Source of the DNA: Culturomica sp.
Lineage (GTDB): Bacteria; Bacteroidota; Bacteroidia; Bacteroidales; Marinifilaceae
Direction of reading: 5' to 3'
NCBI GenBank assembly: GCA_031271755.1
Contig: JAISVB010000052.1
Location: 1 to 64,000, forward strand
Length of the DNA: 64,000 nt
A model generated the notes under the pieces. That model was not told the DNA's origin. It ran no database searches and saw nothing but the letters and a program-made list of their open reading frames with translations. Made by a program: the position numbers and the translations under genes. This document shows, piece by piece, positions 42,742-50,893 of this stretch (position 1 is the first letter of the stretch; every line of letters starts with the position of its first letter).

Positions 42742-45700
42742 TTATTTTCGTAACAGCAATACGGCTCCCTGGGTGGATTGTACCTGCCCGGAAGGGTTGT
42801 TCGATCCTGTCCAGACATCTTCGCTGAAAAAGACCGCTTTGGCCCGCCACATATAGACTCCTTGCGGCAACAACTCTCCGTTCGGATTGGTTCCGTCCCA
42901 TCCCTCCGCAGGCATACCGTCCTCCAATATTCTACTCTCCCATATTTTGTTCCCGTACAGATCAAGAACTTCCAGGTGGTACTCTTTTAATCCCATCCCG
43001 ATTCCCCGGAAATTGTTCACCGCGCCGTTTTCGCTGTGCGGCACAAAGGTGTCCGGGAAGTAGAGCCCGCTTTTGAAAGCATGGTGTTCGCCCGTAACGG
43101 TGTCCCGGCAACCGTACTCGTTTTCCACAAGCAGCGATACCGGATATTGCCCTTTTCCGGTAAAGGCGTACTCCACATTTTCCATGGTCGCCTCCACGTG
43201 TCCGTTGGGCAGTGTCCATTCCGCCCGGGTCTCTCCCTGCGAGTCGTTGATGAACAGCACCCGTTCCGGCCTTCCGTAGAAGATCTCTTTGGAGAAGGCC
43301 GCCACAGGCTGCGGGTAGAGGCGGACATGCCCCTTGTACTCCCCTTTGCACCCTTTTCCGGTCTCCGCATACGCCGTGATCCAGTAATCCGATTCTGTTC
43401 CCGCTTGGTTGCGGTAGGTATGGGAATTGTCGGCACTCAACCCTTCGCCGGTTCCGTAGTCCCACTTGAAATACACGCCGCTGCCCGTAATCCGGGGCGC
43501 ATAGAGGAAGGGCGGGCAGGCCATGGTGTCCAGCGGCTCGATCCGCACATCCGGCTCCGGCCAGATCTCTACCTGCCGGCTGGCAAAAGCGGGACACCCG
43601 GCGCTGTTGGCCGATTTCACCGAAACAGTGACGGTATATTGCCCGGATTTCCGGTAGGTGTAATCAAAAGGTATCTGGCTGTAATGCACGGAATCGTCTC
43701 CCATGTTCCATTCCACCGACCGCAACCGTTCGCTGCTCTCGATGGAAAAATTCAACGGCACCTCCTTGCATTGGGCCACATCCCCTGTCATGGAGATCTC
43801 CGGAAGCGCATACACCGTTATCGAATCGCTTTTCTCCGAAAAGCCGCAGCCGTTGTCTAAGAAAAGCGAAACGTGGTACACGCCCGCCCGGGTATATGTG
43901 TGGGACGCATCCCACCCCGCTGCTATGTTACCGTCGCCGAAATCCCAGTAGTAATCCACAAATCCGGTGGCATCCCCGGTGGCGCGGTCGGTGGAGTAAT
44001 TGTCGAATCGAACCTCCTGCCGGGCGCAGACGCGCCGGTTGTCCATGCTGAAAAGCGGGCGGATCGTATTGGGACGGATGAGCAGTTTTTTGCTGACACT
44101 GTCCTGCGAACAGCCGTTTTTTACAGAGAGCGTGACGGTATACTCTTGGGCCGTTCCTTCTGCATAATAGGTGTGATCCGGATCCCGGTCCGTCGTACCC
44201 GCTCCGTCCCCGAAATTCCAGTAATATTCGTTACCCGTTCCCGTACTCCGGTTGACAAAAGGCACCTCTACCGGCGAACATTCGTAGCGGTTCATCATGG
44301 CAAAAGAGGCTTTCGGGTGGGATCCCACCCGGATCTCTTCGATTTTCCGGACGGTATCGCACCGGTTAAATACGGAAAATTCGATCCGGTAGGTCGTGTC
44401 TTCGGCCGTCGCAAGGTATCGGAGCGGTCCCGGTTGCAGATCGGTGGAAAGTTGCCCGTTCCCGTACCGCCAGGCAAAGGAGAGGGTGGTGTCGGCGTAC
44501 AAACCGGCATTTACCGCTACGTTCACATCCAACGGGCCGCAGCCGGCTGTTTTGTCCAGCCCGAACTCCGCAGCCGGGGGCTGGGCAGTGATGGCCACCT
44601 GAACCGGCTCCGAGGTGTCCCGGCAGCCGAAAACGGAAATCGCTTCTGCCTGTACATAGATTTGATCCGGATCCTGGTATTGGTGCGTCACCGATGCATC
44701 CCGGGTTTCCTGGCGAGGGCTTCCGTCGCCGAAATCCCAGCTAAAACGGTGCCCGGCGCCCAACGCTGCCGGAATAAACCGGGCCGGTTGGCCGGAACAA
44801 AAGTTAGAACCGATGGAAAAAGAGGGATCCGGCAAGGGGTGAACGGTCATGCCGATGGAATCCGACACCACACAGCCCGTTACCGGATCGCCGTACCGGT
44901 ACGTGAGCCGGAACAGCCCCGTACCGGTCAACTCCGGCCGGAAGGTCTTTCCGTCGGTAATACCGGCGCCGCTCCACTCCCCGCCCGGATTCAGCGACGG
45001 GGTGAGATCCCTGGGTAAGTGATTCAGACACATTTCCGGATCTGTTCCCAGCGAAAGTTCGGGCAATTTGTGCACGGAAACTTCCAGGGTATCGCGGGCG
45101 ACACAGCTCAATGTCCCTTTGGTGTAGACCAATATATAGGTTGCCGCTGCATCGACGCGGGGATCGAAGCGGTATTCATCCGAAACCGTATCCCTGACAA
45201 CATCCCCGGAGAGCGCGCTCCACACGCCTCCGGCAGGTTTCGCCGCCAGCAGGAAGGGTTCGGTCAGGGCGCATACCGCCGTGTCGTTCATGGTGGAAAC
45301 CGCATCGAACCGGTCGACCGATACGGTAAAGAACACCGATACCGTGTCCGCGCAGCCGTTTTTAAACGCTCCCTTCACTTCGTAACTCTTCCCCCCCGCA
45401 AAAGAGAGGTCGGGACGGGCGCTCTTTTCGTCCGTGCCGTTTTCCCAGGTATACCCCTCCGGACTGACCGTCCATTTTTGGTAGGTGATCGCATCCCCGT
45501 TCTCCCGGATCTGTCCGACGTGTTGGACGCCTTTGAACAGGTAATCCGTTTCGCAGACATCCCGGATCAGGTTGCTTTGCAACGTTTCTACTTCCGGCTT
45601 GCCGTATGCCCGGACCCGGTAATGGGCGGTATCTTCGCCGCATCGGTTCTCTGCTTTCAGCACGATGGTGTATTCCTGTACACCGGTCAGTTCGATAACC

Positions 45701-48561
45701 GGAGATTCTTGCAAAAGATCTCCGCTCCAACCCGCCACCGGAGTGATCTCCCAGCGGTAGTTCAGGGAATCTCCCGTGGAGGTGTTCGTCAGGGTAAGCA
45801 GGAAGCGGTCGTCCACACAGCCGGAAAGGGCGGACAGGCCGGCGGAAGCCTCTACCTGCGCGGAGAGTACATTGACTGTCAGCGGGGGCGTTGTCCGGAC
45901 GCCTCCGAACTTTGTTTCCGACTCCAAAGACAATGTGTAAACGCCCGGTTGGTCAAAACGGATCTTCGGATACATATCCGTTTCCGTTCCGGTTGTAAAA
46001 GTATAGCCGACGGCAGGGGTTATCCGCCACTGGCAGCGAATATCGTCATTCCCGGCCGAATCGCAGGCCATGAACGAAGCCAGGTCGAGTTCCGTATCTT
46101 TGTCCGTACAGAAGTTGTGGACGCTTTGGGAGAAAGTAAAGGCGGGAATGCCGTGCACCACAATGGGAAATTCAATGGGGCCGCGGCGGGAACAGGGCCC
46201 TTCCAGGTTTACGCTGACGGTGTAGTTCCCCCAACGGGTAAAGCGGATCTCCGGGGAGGCGGCTTGGGTATCAAAGCTGTCAAAGCCCCCGGAACCGGAA
46301 GCCGGGGTCACCGACCAACTGTATGAGAGGGATTCGCCGATGGTGGCATTGGAAAAGCGCAACACGCTGTCCTCCCCCAGTTCGGTACGCTCCGGCACAA
46401 TGTTTAGCGTGATGGCAGAATCGACCACCGTCAGCACCTGCTCCGCCTCCCAGGAACTTCCGGCGCACCCGGCCTTGTCCACCTCCACCCGGATCTGATA
46501 GCTCCCTTTTTGGACGAAAGCGATCCGCGGCATCGTATCGGCGGGGGTAGCATCTATAAATTTGAAGCCGTCCGCCACATCCGGCGTAATGGTCCAGGTA
46601 GCCGCCCGGGGGTTCCCGTTCCAGACGTAGGAGACAAAATCTTTGAAGTCCAATGTGTCCGGACAGATCGGGCTCAGTTCGCTCAGGGTAACGGAAGGAG
46701 CTTTTTTTACCAACACCTCGATCTCTGCGGTATCCCGGCTGCACTCCGCTACAAAGATTCCCTTTATCGTGTATTTTCCGTACCTGTTAAAGGTGAACTT
46801 CGTCCGGGTATCGTCGATCGTACTGCGGGAAAAGTTAGAAGCCGGATGACCGAGACTGTCCAACATATACCAAAGCGGCCGTTGCAGGTTTACCCCCGTA
46901 GAGGTGTTGGTCACGATGAGCGATTCTGCTTCGCAAAGCTCCGTCCGGTCGGGCGCAAGCTGTATGTCGATCGCAGGGTCGTAAATGACCAGCGTATTGT
47001 TCAGGGAGGAGGGCGATCCGCACCCCACCCCGCTCAACGTCGCCGTCACCACATACTTCCCGTGGTTGATAAACCGGATGTACGGAATGGTATCGTGCGC
47101 ATCGCTCCCATTCGCCCACTCCCAGTCCGTGCCTTCGTTCCCGCCCGTCACAGTCCAGGTGGGCTGCTCCGGCCGGTCGGGAAACACCCATTCGTACTCG
47201 ATCCCGGAAGAATCGATGCTCAACGTGCTTCCCGGACAAAAATCGGGCAGCGGATCGAAACGTTTGATCCATGAATTGGCCTTTACGTGAAGGGTATCTA
47301 TCCGGAGTTTTTTGGAGCAATGGTTGGAAGCCTCCAACACGATCAGGTAACTCCCCGGCCCAAACGTCACCTCTATGTCTGCGGAACTCGTATCTCCGGT
47401 GAGAAAAGAAAAACCTTCCGCAGCCCCTTTGTCCTCCGCGATGTTAATAATTCGCCAATCGTATTTCTCTGCTTCCTTCGATGTATTCCGAATCTTAACC
47501 GGCCCGGCGCACAGGGAGTCGGAATCGTCGGCAAAACTGCCTTCGTAGGTAAAATCCGCCTTCACACTGTCTCTCACCGTAACGTAAACGGTTTTTGTAT
47601 CTCCGTCCCCGCAATTGGTCGGAGGGGCCTCCAGTGTGATGGCGTACGTACCGGCCTTGTCGTACGTAAAGTCAAACTCCCGGGAGGAAGTCGTTACAAC
47701 CGTATCCCCGGCAGCTCCCCGCTTTCCGTTCTGAAACGTCCAGGTATACTCCACAACCTTCGCAACCTCCTTGCAATCGAAATCCATCTCCGGTTCCGTA
47801 TTGTTCCGGAGCACAAACGGATACCCCGCACAGGCGGTAATGGTTGTCTGCTCCCATCCGTATTCATCGATCAGAAAAAATTTAGCTTTCGGCTTCTGGT
47901 AAACATAGAATCCCTGAACAGTCTGCGTGTTAGTCGTCCCGCAGGCATTGATCGCCGTTATCGTAATTACATACCCGGCAGCCCCGGCTCCCGCTTCGCA
48001 GTGCGACTGCGAAAAAGAGTAGGTCATATTCCCGCCGAGGCCGGCAATCTCATCCTGCGAATAGGTTTCCTCGCCGCCGTCGCCAAACATCAGTTTATAT
48101 TGGGTCGCGGAAGAGTTGTTCTGATAGTTCCCTATAATAAAATGCGCATCCGACTCCCCCAGGCAGGAGCTCGGATCCATCGCCCCCGTTCCCGCCACCA
48201 ATGCCGGCGCCGGAGGTTCGTTGATCACCTCCTGCATCGCCGTCATTACCTGCCCGTCCGAAATCCGTTTAGCGGAAATTGTCAGGATGGAAAATTTCCC
48301 GCGGTTGTAGGTGTGTGAAAGCGCCTGAACCTGTGCGTATGTCAACCCGGATAGCGGCGACGATCCGTCCCCCCAGTCCACGGTAAACGATCCCTCTTCA
48401 AACTCGGTGTAATTCTGCACCTGCGGATTGACCACAAAAGCGGGCACGGGCGGGCAACTCTTAAAGTTGCCTGTCAACACCAGACCGGATTGCGCCCAAG
48501 AAACTCCAACCTGTAACGCCAGGAAAAGAGATAAGCCGTATTTCCAAAACACACCGTTCAC
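42742..48561 (-). CDS. Giant PKD-repeat surface protein with T9SS type B sorting domain (proximal copy)
   Basis: The frame opens at GTG 48585, but a consensus -7 box overlaps that codon. I therefore prefer the GTG at 48561; GTG 48552, with GGAG nine bases upstream, is also possible. All leave a signal peptide ending 'LALQVGVSWAQS'. The about 1939-residue product is a paralogue of the 35260 protein: PKD strands 'TVDWGDGSS', 'FSWDFGDGSPR', 'YYWNFGDGAGTTD', 'YYWDFGDGNIA' plus WSVTP-type modules. The C-terminus 'GLYFPDTFVPHSENGAVNNF', 'LEVLDLYGNKIWESRIL', 'GWDGTNPNGELLPQGVYMWR' is a type B sorting domain. It is first in the operon with PorP/SprF and the second giant gene. Confidence 0.9.
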   Translation of the reverse strand: MNGVFWKYGLSLFLALQVGVSWAQSGLVLTGNFKSCPPVPAFVVNPQVQNYTEFEEGSFTVDWGDGSSPLSGLTYAQVQALSHTYNRGKFSILTISAKRISDGQVMTAMQEVINEPPAPALVAGTGAMDPSSCLGESDAHFIIGNYQNNSSATQYKLMFGDGGEETYSQDEIAGLGGNMTYSFSQSHCEAGAGAAGYVITITAINACGTTNTQTVQGFYVYQKPKAKFFLIDEYGWEQTTITACAGYPFVLRNNTEPEMDFDCKEVAKVVEYTWTFQNGKRGAAGDTVVTTSSREFDFTYDKAGTYAITLEAPPTNCGDGDTKTVYVTVRDSVKADFTYEGSFADDSDSLCAGPVKIRNTSKEAEKYDWRIINIAEDKGAAEGFSFLTGDTSSADIEVTFGPGSYLIVLEASNHCSKKLRIDTLHVKANSWIKRFDPLPDFCPGSTLSIDSSGIEYEWVFPDRPEQPTWTVTGGNEGTDWEWANGSDAHDTIPYIRFINHGKYVVTATLSGVGCGSPSSLNNTLVIYDPAIDIQLAPDRTELCEAESLIVTNTSTGVNLQRPLWYMLDSLGHPASNFSRSTIDDTRTKFTFNRYGKYTIKGIFVAECSRDTAEIEVLVKKAPSVTLSELSPICPDTLDFKDFVSYVWNGNPRAATWTITPDVADGFKFIDATPADTMPRIAFVQKGSYQIRVEVDKAGCAGSSWEAEQVLTVVDSAITLNIVPERTELGEDSVLRFSNATIGESLSYSWSVTPASGSGGFDSFDTQAASPEIRFTRWGNYTVSVNLEGPCSRRGPIEFPIVVHGIPAFTFSQSVHNFCTDKDTELDLASFMACDSAGNDDIRCQWRITPAVGYTFTTGTETDMYPKIRFDQPGVYTLSLESETKFGGVRTTPPLTVNVLSAQVEASAGLSALSGCVDDRFLLTLTNTSTGDSLNYRWEITPVAGWSGDLLQESPVIELTGVQEYTIVLKAENRCGEDTAHYRVRAYGKPEVETLQSNLIRDVCETDYLFKGVQHVGQIRENGDAITYQKWTVSPEGYTWENGTDEKSARPDLSFAGGKSYEVKGAFKNGCADTVSVFFTVSVDRFDAVSTMNDTAVCALTEPFLLAAKPAGGVWSALSGDVVRDTVSDEYRFDPRVDAAATYILVYTKGTLSCVARDTLEVSVHKLPELSLGTDPEMCLNHLPRDLTPSLNPGGEWSGAGITDGKTFRPELTGTGLFRLTYRYGDPVTGCVVSDSIGMTVHPLPDPSFSIGSNFCSGQPARFIPAALGAGHRFSWDFGDGSPRQETRDASVTHQYQDPDQIYVQAEAISVFGCRDTSEPVQVAITAQPPAAEFGLDKTAGCGPLDVNVAVNAGLYADTTLSFAWRYGNGQLSTDLQPGPLRYLATAEDTTYRIEFSVFNRCDTVRKIEEIRVGSHPKASFAMMNRYECSPVEVPFVNRSTGTGNEYYWNFGDGAGTTDRDPDHTYYAEGTAQEYTVTLSVKNGCSQDSVSKKLLIRPNTIRPLFSMDNRRVCARQEVRFDNYSTDRATGDATGFVDYYWDFGDGNIAAGWDASHTYTRAGVYHVSLFLDNGCGFSEKSDSITVYALPEISMTGDVAQCKEVPLNFSIESSERLRSVEWNMGDDSVHYSQIPFDYTYRKSGQYTVTVSVKSANSAGCPAFASRQVEIWPEPDVRIEPLDTMACPPFLYAPRITGSGVYFKWDYGTGEGLSADNSHTYRNQAGTESDYWITAYAETGKGCKGEYKGHVRLYPQPVAAFSKEIFYGRPERVLFINDSQGETRAEWTLPNGHVEATMENVEYAFTGKGQYPVSLLVENEYGCRDTVTGEHHAFKSGLYFPDTFVPHSENGAVNNFRGIGMGLKEYHLEVLDLYGNKIWESRILEDGMPAEGWDGTNPNGELLPQGVYMWRAKAVFFSEDVWTGSNNPSGQVQSTQGAVLLLRK

Positions 48562-48584
48562 ATCTCCGAAAATTACGTAATTCA

Positions 48585-48615
48585 CAAAACTATGTTATTT
48601 ATAGAACTAAAACAA
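48585..48615 (-). promoter_or_regulatory. Promoter of the giant PKD operon
   Basis: On the minus strand TTGT (48615-48612), exactly 19 bases, and TAGTTTTG (48592-48585). The last G of the -7 box is the first base of the upstream-most GTG, which would place that codon at or upstream of the transcription start. Confidence 0.65.
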
Positions 48616-48736
48616 GTAATTTTTTCTAAAAAACTGTTTTTAAGTCCCTAAACGGAATTTTTTCCTGCCAGACGCATCGCTTTTTTTCGCGCTCCCCACA
48701 GGAGCTATGTCCGGAAAGGTTTTTTGATCCCGTTTT

Positions 48737-48767
48737 TTTGCTGCATTCAAAAAAAGAATTATCTTTG
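48737..48767 (+). promoter_or_regulatory. Promoter of the tRNA-Asn pair
   Basis: -33 TTTG at 48737-48740, exactly 19 bases, and -7 TATCTTTG at 48760-48767, a complete match to the Bacteroidota promoter, 19 bases before the first tRNA. Confidence 0.85.
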
Positions 48768-48786
48768 CAACGCTTTTACAAAAAAT

Positions 48787-48860
48787 TCCTCAGTAGCTCA
48801 GTTGGTTAGAGCGGCGGACTGTTAATCCGTAGGTCGTAGGTTCAAGTCCTACCTGAGGAG
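48787..48860 (+). tRNA. tRNA-Asn (GTT), copy 1
   Basis: 74 bases fold into a full cloverleaf: acceptor TCCTCAG/CTGAGGA with discriminator G, D-arm GCTC/GAGC, anticodon stem GCGGA/TCCGT with loop CTGTTAA (anticodon GTT), and T-arm GTAGG/CCTAC with loop TTCAAGT. No CCA is encoded; the next base is C followed by GAG. Confidence 0.97.
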
Positions 48861-48880
48861 CGAGAAATTTGCTCATTTTT

Positions 48881-48954
48881 TCCTTAGTAGCTCAGTTGGT
48901 TAGAGCGGCGGACTGTTAATCCGTAGGTCGTAGGTTCAAGTCCTACCTGAGGAG
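48881..48954 (+). tRNA. tRNA-Asn (GTT), copy 2
   Basis: Identical to copy 1 except for one base in the 5' acceptor strand (TCCTTAG), which turns one C-G pair into a T-G wobble. It starts 20 bases after copy 1 and is probably cut from the same precursor. Confidence 0.97.
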
Positions 48955-49160
48955 CACTGATTCGGTCATTAAAAAACAGGCAAGAAGATGTCCCCCGAGC
49001 ACTCATCTGCTTCATTGCTTGATTTACCAGTCATTACTCCGGGTAAACATCCCAAACAGAACCCTCATTTTTTGGTTGAAATAGCGTGAAAGCCGGGAGC
49101 AACCCTCTGCCCGGAGGTGAGTTATTTGTAAAATCGACTCCTTCCTATCTCTTTTTTGCG

Positions 49161-49168
49161 TACATTTG
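49161..49168 (+). promoter_or_regulatory. -7 box for purM
   Basis: TACATTTG is an exact match to TAnnTTTG, 33 bases before the chosen purM ATG at 49202. The nearest TTTG (49125-49128) is 32 bases upstream, too far to be a normal -33. Confidence 0.5.
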
Positions 49169-49201
49169 GACGCTGAAAAGCCATACATCACCCAACCGAA
49201 C

Positions 49202-50377
49202 ATGAGAAAAGACGAAAGATACAACCGGCGGGGCGTTTCCGCTTCCAAAGAGGATGTGCACGCTGCTATCCAAAACATCGACAAGGGGCTGTTTCCCAAG
49301 GCTTTCTGCAAGATCGTACCGGATTACCTGGGCGGGGATCCGGCGTGGTGCAACGTCATGCACGCAGACGGAGCCGGCACCAAATCCTCTTTGGCGTACC
49401 TGTACTGGAAAGAAACCGGCGACCTCTCCGTCTGGAAGGGGATCGCCCAGGATGCGCTCATCATGAACATCGACGACCTGCTCTGCGTGGGCGCCGCCGA
49501 CAACATCCTGCTCTCCTCCACCATCGGCCGGAACAAAAACCTCATCCCCGGCGAAGTGATCTCCGCCATTATCAACGGAACCGAGGAGTTGCTGGAGGAA
49601 TACGCCCGGCTCGGCGTCCGCATTTACTCCACCGGAGGGGAAACGGCCGACATTGGGGATCTGGTGCGCACCATCGTGGTGGATTCCACCGTTACCTGCC
49701 GGATGAAGCGGGAAGAGGTGATCTCCAACGACCGCATCCGGCCCGGAGATGTGATCGTCGGGCTGGCTTCTTACGGGCAGGCGACCTACGAAACGGCATA
49801 CAACGGCGGCATGGGTTCCAACGGGCTGACCTCCGCCCGGCACGACGTTTTTGCCAACTACCTGGCGAAAAGATATCCGGAGAGTTATGACAACGCTGTT
49901 CCGGCGGAATTGGTGTACGCCGGGAAGTGCCGGCTGACCGATCCGGTGGAGGGAACCGGCGCCGATGCCGGAAAGCTGGTGCTCTCCCCCACCCGCACCT
50001 ATGCGCCGGTGATCAAACGGATCTTAGACCTGTACCGGAAAGAGATCCACGGCATGGTGCATTGCTCCGGAGGCGCGCAGACCAAAGTGATGCACTTTGT
50101 GGAGCATATGCACGTTGTAAAGGACAATCTTTTCCCGGTACCGCCCCTGTTCCGCCTGATCCGGGAGCAATCGGGCACGCCGTGGGAGGAGATGTATAAG
50201 GTGTTCAACATGGGGCACCGGATGGAGTTGTATGTCAGCGAGGAGCTGGCGCCCGCCCTCATCGAAATATCCAAAAGTTTCAATATCGACGCCCAAGTCG
50301 TCGGCCGTTGCCTCGATAACGGCACCCAAGGCAATAAGCTTACCATACTCAGCGAATTCGGGAAATTCACATACTGA
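49202..50377 (+). CDS. purM: Phosphoribosylformylglycinamidine cyclo-ligase (AIR synthase), Bacteroidota type
   Basis: I use the ATG at 49202 (MRKDERYNRRGVSASKEDVH) because the frame extends only through a TTG upstream, over the -7 box. The 391-residue protein belongs to the AIR-synthase (PurM) superfamily in the divergent form found in Bacteroidota: 'IMNIDDLLCVGAADNILLSS', 'STGGETADIGDLVRTIVVDS', 'GMGSNGLTSARHDVFANYLA', 'MVHCSGGAQTKVMHF' and 'YKVFNMGHRMELYV'. It forms aminoimidazole ribotide, the fifth step of purine synthesis. The N-terminal glycine-rich loop of classical PurM (YxxAGVD) is replaced by 'RRGVSASKEDV', as in related genomes. A strong terminator follows. Confidence 0.88.
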   Translation: MRKDERYNRRGVSASKEDVHAAIQNIDKGLFPKAFCKIVPDYLGGDPAWCNVMHADGAGTKSSLAYLYWKETGDLSVWKGIAQDALIMNIDDLLCVGAADNILLSSTIGRNKNLIPGEVISAIINGTEELLEEYARLGVRIYSTGGETADIGDLVRTIVVDSTVTCRMKREEVISNDRIRPGDVIVGLASYGQATYETAYNGGMGSNGLTSARHDVFANYLAKRYPESYDNAVPAELVYAGKCRLTDPVEGTGADAGKLVLSPTRTYAPVIKRILDLYRKEIHGMVHCSGGAQTKVMHFVEHMHVVKDNLFPVPPLFRLIREQSGTPWEEMYKVFNMGHRMELYVSEELAPALIEISKSFNIDAQVVGRCLDNGTQGNKLTILSEFGKFTY

Positions 50378-50410
50378 ACGGTAGGCTTCTTCACAACCCT
50401 ATATATATTC

Positions 50411-50441
50411 AAAAGGATGCCCGCGCGGCATCCTTTTTTTT
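50411..50441 (+). terminator. Intrinsic terminator after purM
   Basis: Stem AAAAGGATGCC (50411-50421) / GGCATCCTTTT (50427-50437) with a 5-base loop and a T run to 50441. It starts 34 bases after the purM stop. Confidence 0.92.
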
Positions 50442-50893
50442 GTCATCGCCCGACCTGCAACTATATGGACTTTAGCCGGCTGATCGCGTCTAAGAGCGTC
50501 AGGGAGATCTGCGCCGTGCTATCCGGCGGGAAACGCCGAAAACAATAACACCCGCAAAAAATACCGCCTTATTCATACTACAGCCACACCTGATTCCCAT
50601 TTCATCCGGCCGTTGTACAACGGTTCGGAACAAAACGGAAGCAAAGGTAACAACAATTCCGATCTTTTAACTGGAATCGGGCAAAAAACATGCGTATTCG
50701 GGCAAAAAGCGATAAACCATTAGCACCCGGTACTCCGTATAAGAGTACGATATACAAAAAGTCAGGAAGTTAATAAATTAGAAAATTGATTTAGAAACGG
50801 ATACAGGAAGACAACTACTATTTAAAAACCAAATTGTACAACTATTTATAATAACAAACACTTATTTTTTATTAACTTTTAAACTTACAGATT
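50442..50893. other. Fimbrial operon upstream region with repeats and a short ORF relic
   Basis: This 452-base spacer holds a 27-codon plus-strand ORF at 50465-50548 (MDFSRLIASKSVREICAVLS...) that looks like a gene remnant. A direct repeat TCGGGCAAAAA lies at 50677-50687 and 50698-50708. A dyad GTACTC-N7-GAGTAC spans 50730-50748. From about 50760 to the fimbrillin ATG the sequence is very AT-rich and should hold the promoter and leader, but I find no exact TAnnTTTG box. The last 15 bases before the ATG lack a clear Shine-Dalgarno. Confidence 0.55.
50677..50708 (+). promoter_or_regulatory. Direct repeat TCGGGCAAAAA, 21-base period
   Basis: Two identical 11-base units start 21 bases apart (50677 and 50698), two helical turns, about 185 bases before the fimbrillin start. 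The arrangement is typical of a binding site for a dimeric DNA-binding regulator. No regulator gene is visible in the window. Confidence 0.5.

Noticed and set aside
43873..47274. Several 250-435-codon plus-strand frames
   Set aside because: Antisense shadows of the second PKD protein, same reasoning; none has a plausible start or ribosome site.
49024..49311. 95-codon minus-strand frame before purM
   Set aside because: Overlaps the purM start on the opposite strand; no motif, no ribosome site, and the region holds the purM promoter.
50700..50893. Invertible (phase-variable) fimbrial promoter
   Set aside because: The only inverted repeat (GTACTC-N7-GAGTAC) is too short and too close to flank an invertible segment, and no invertase gene is near.
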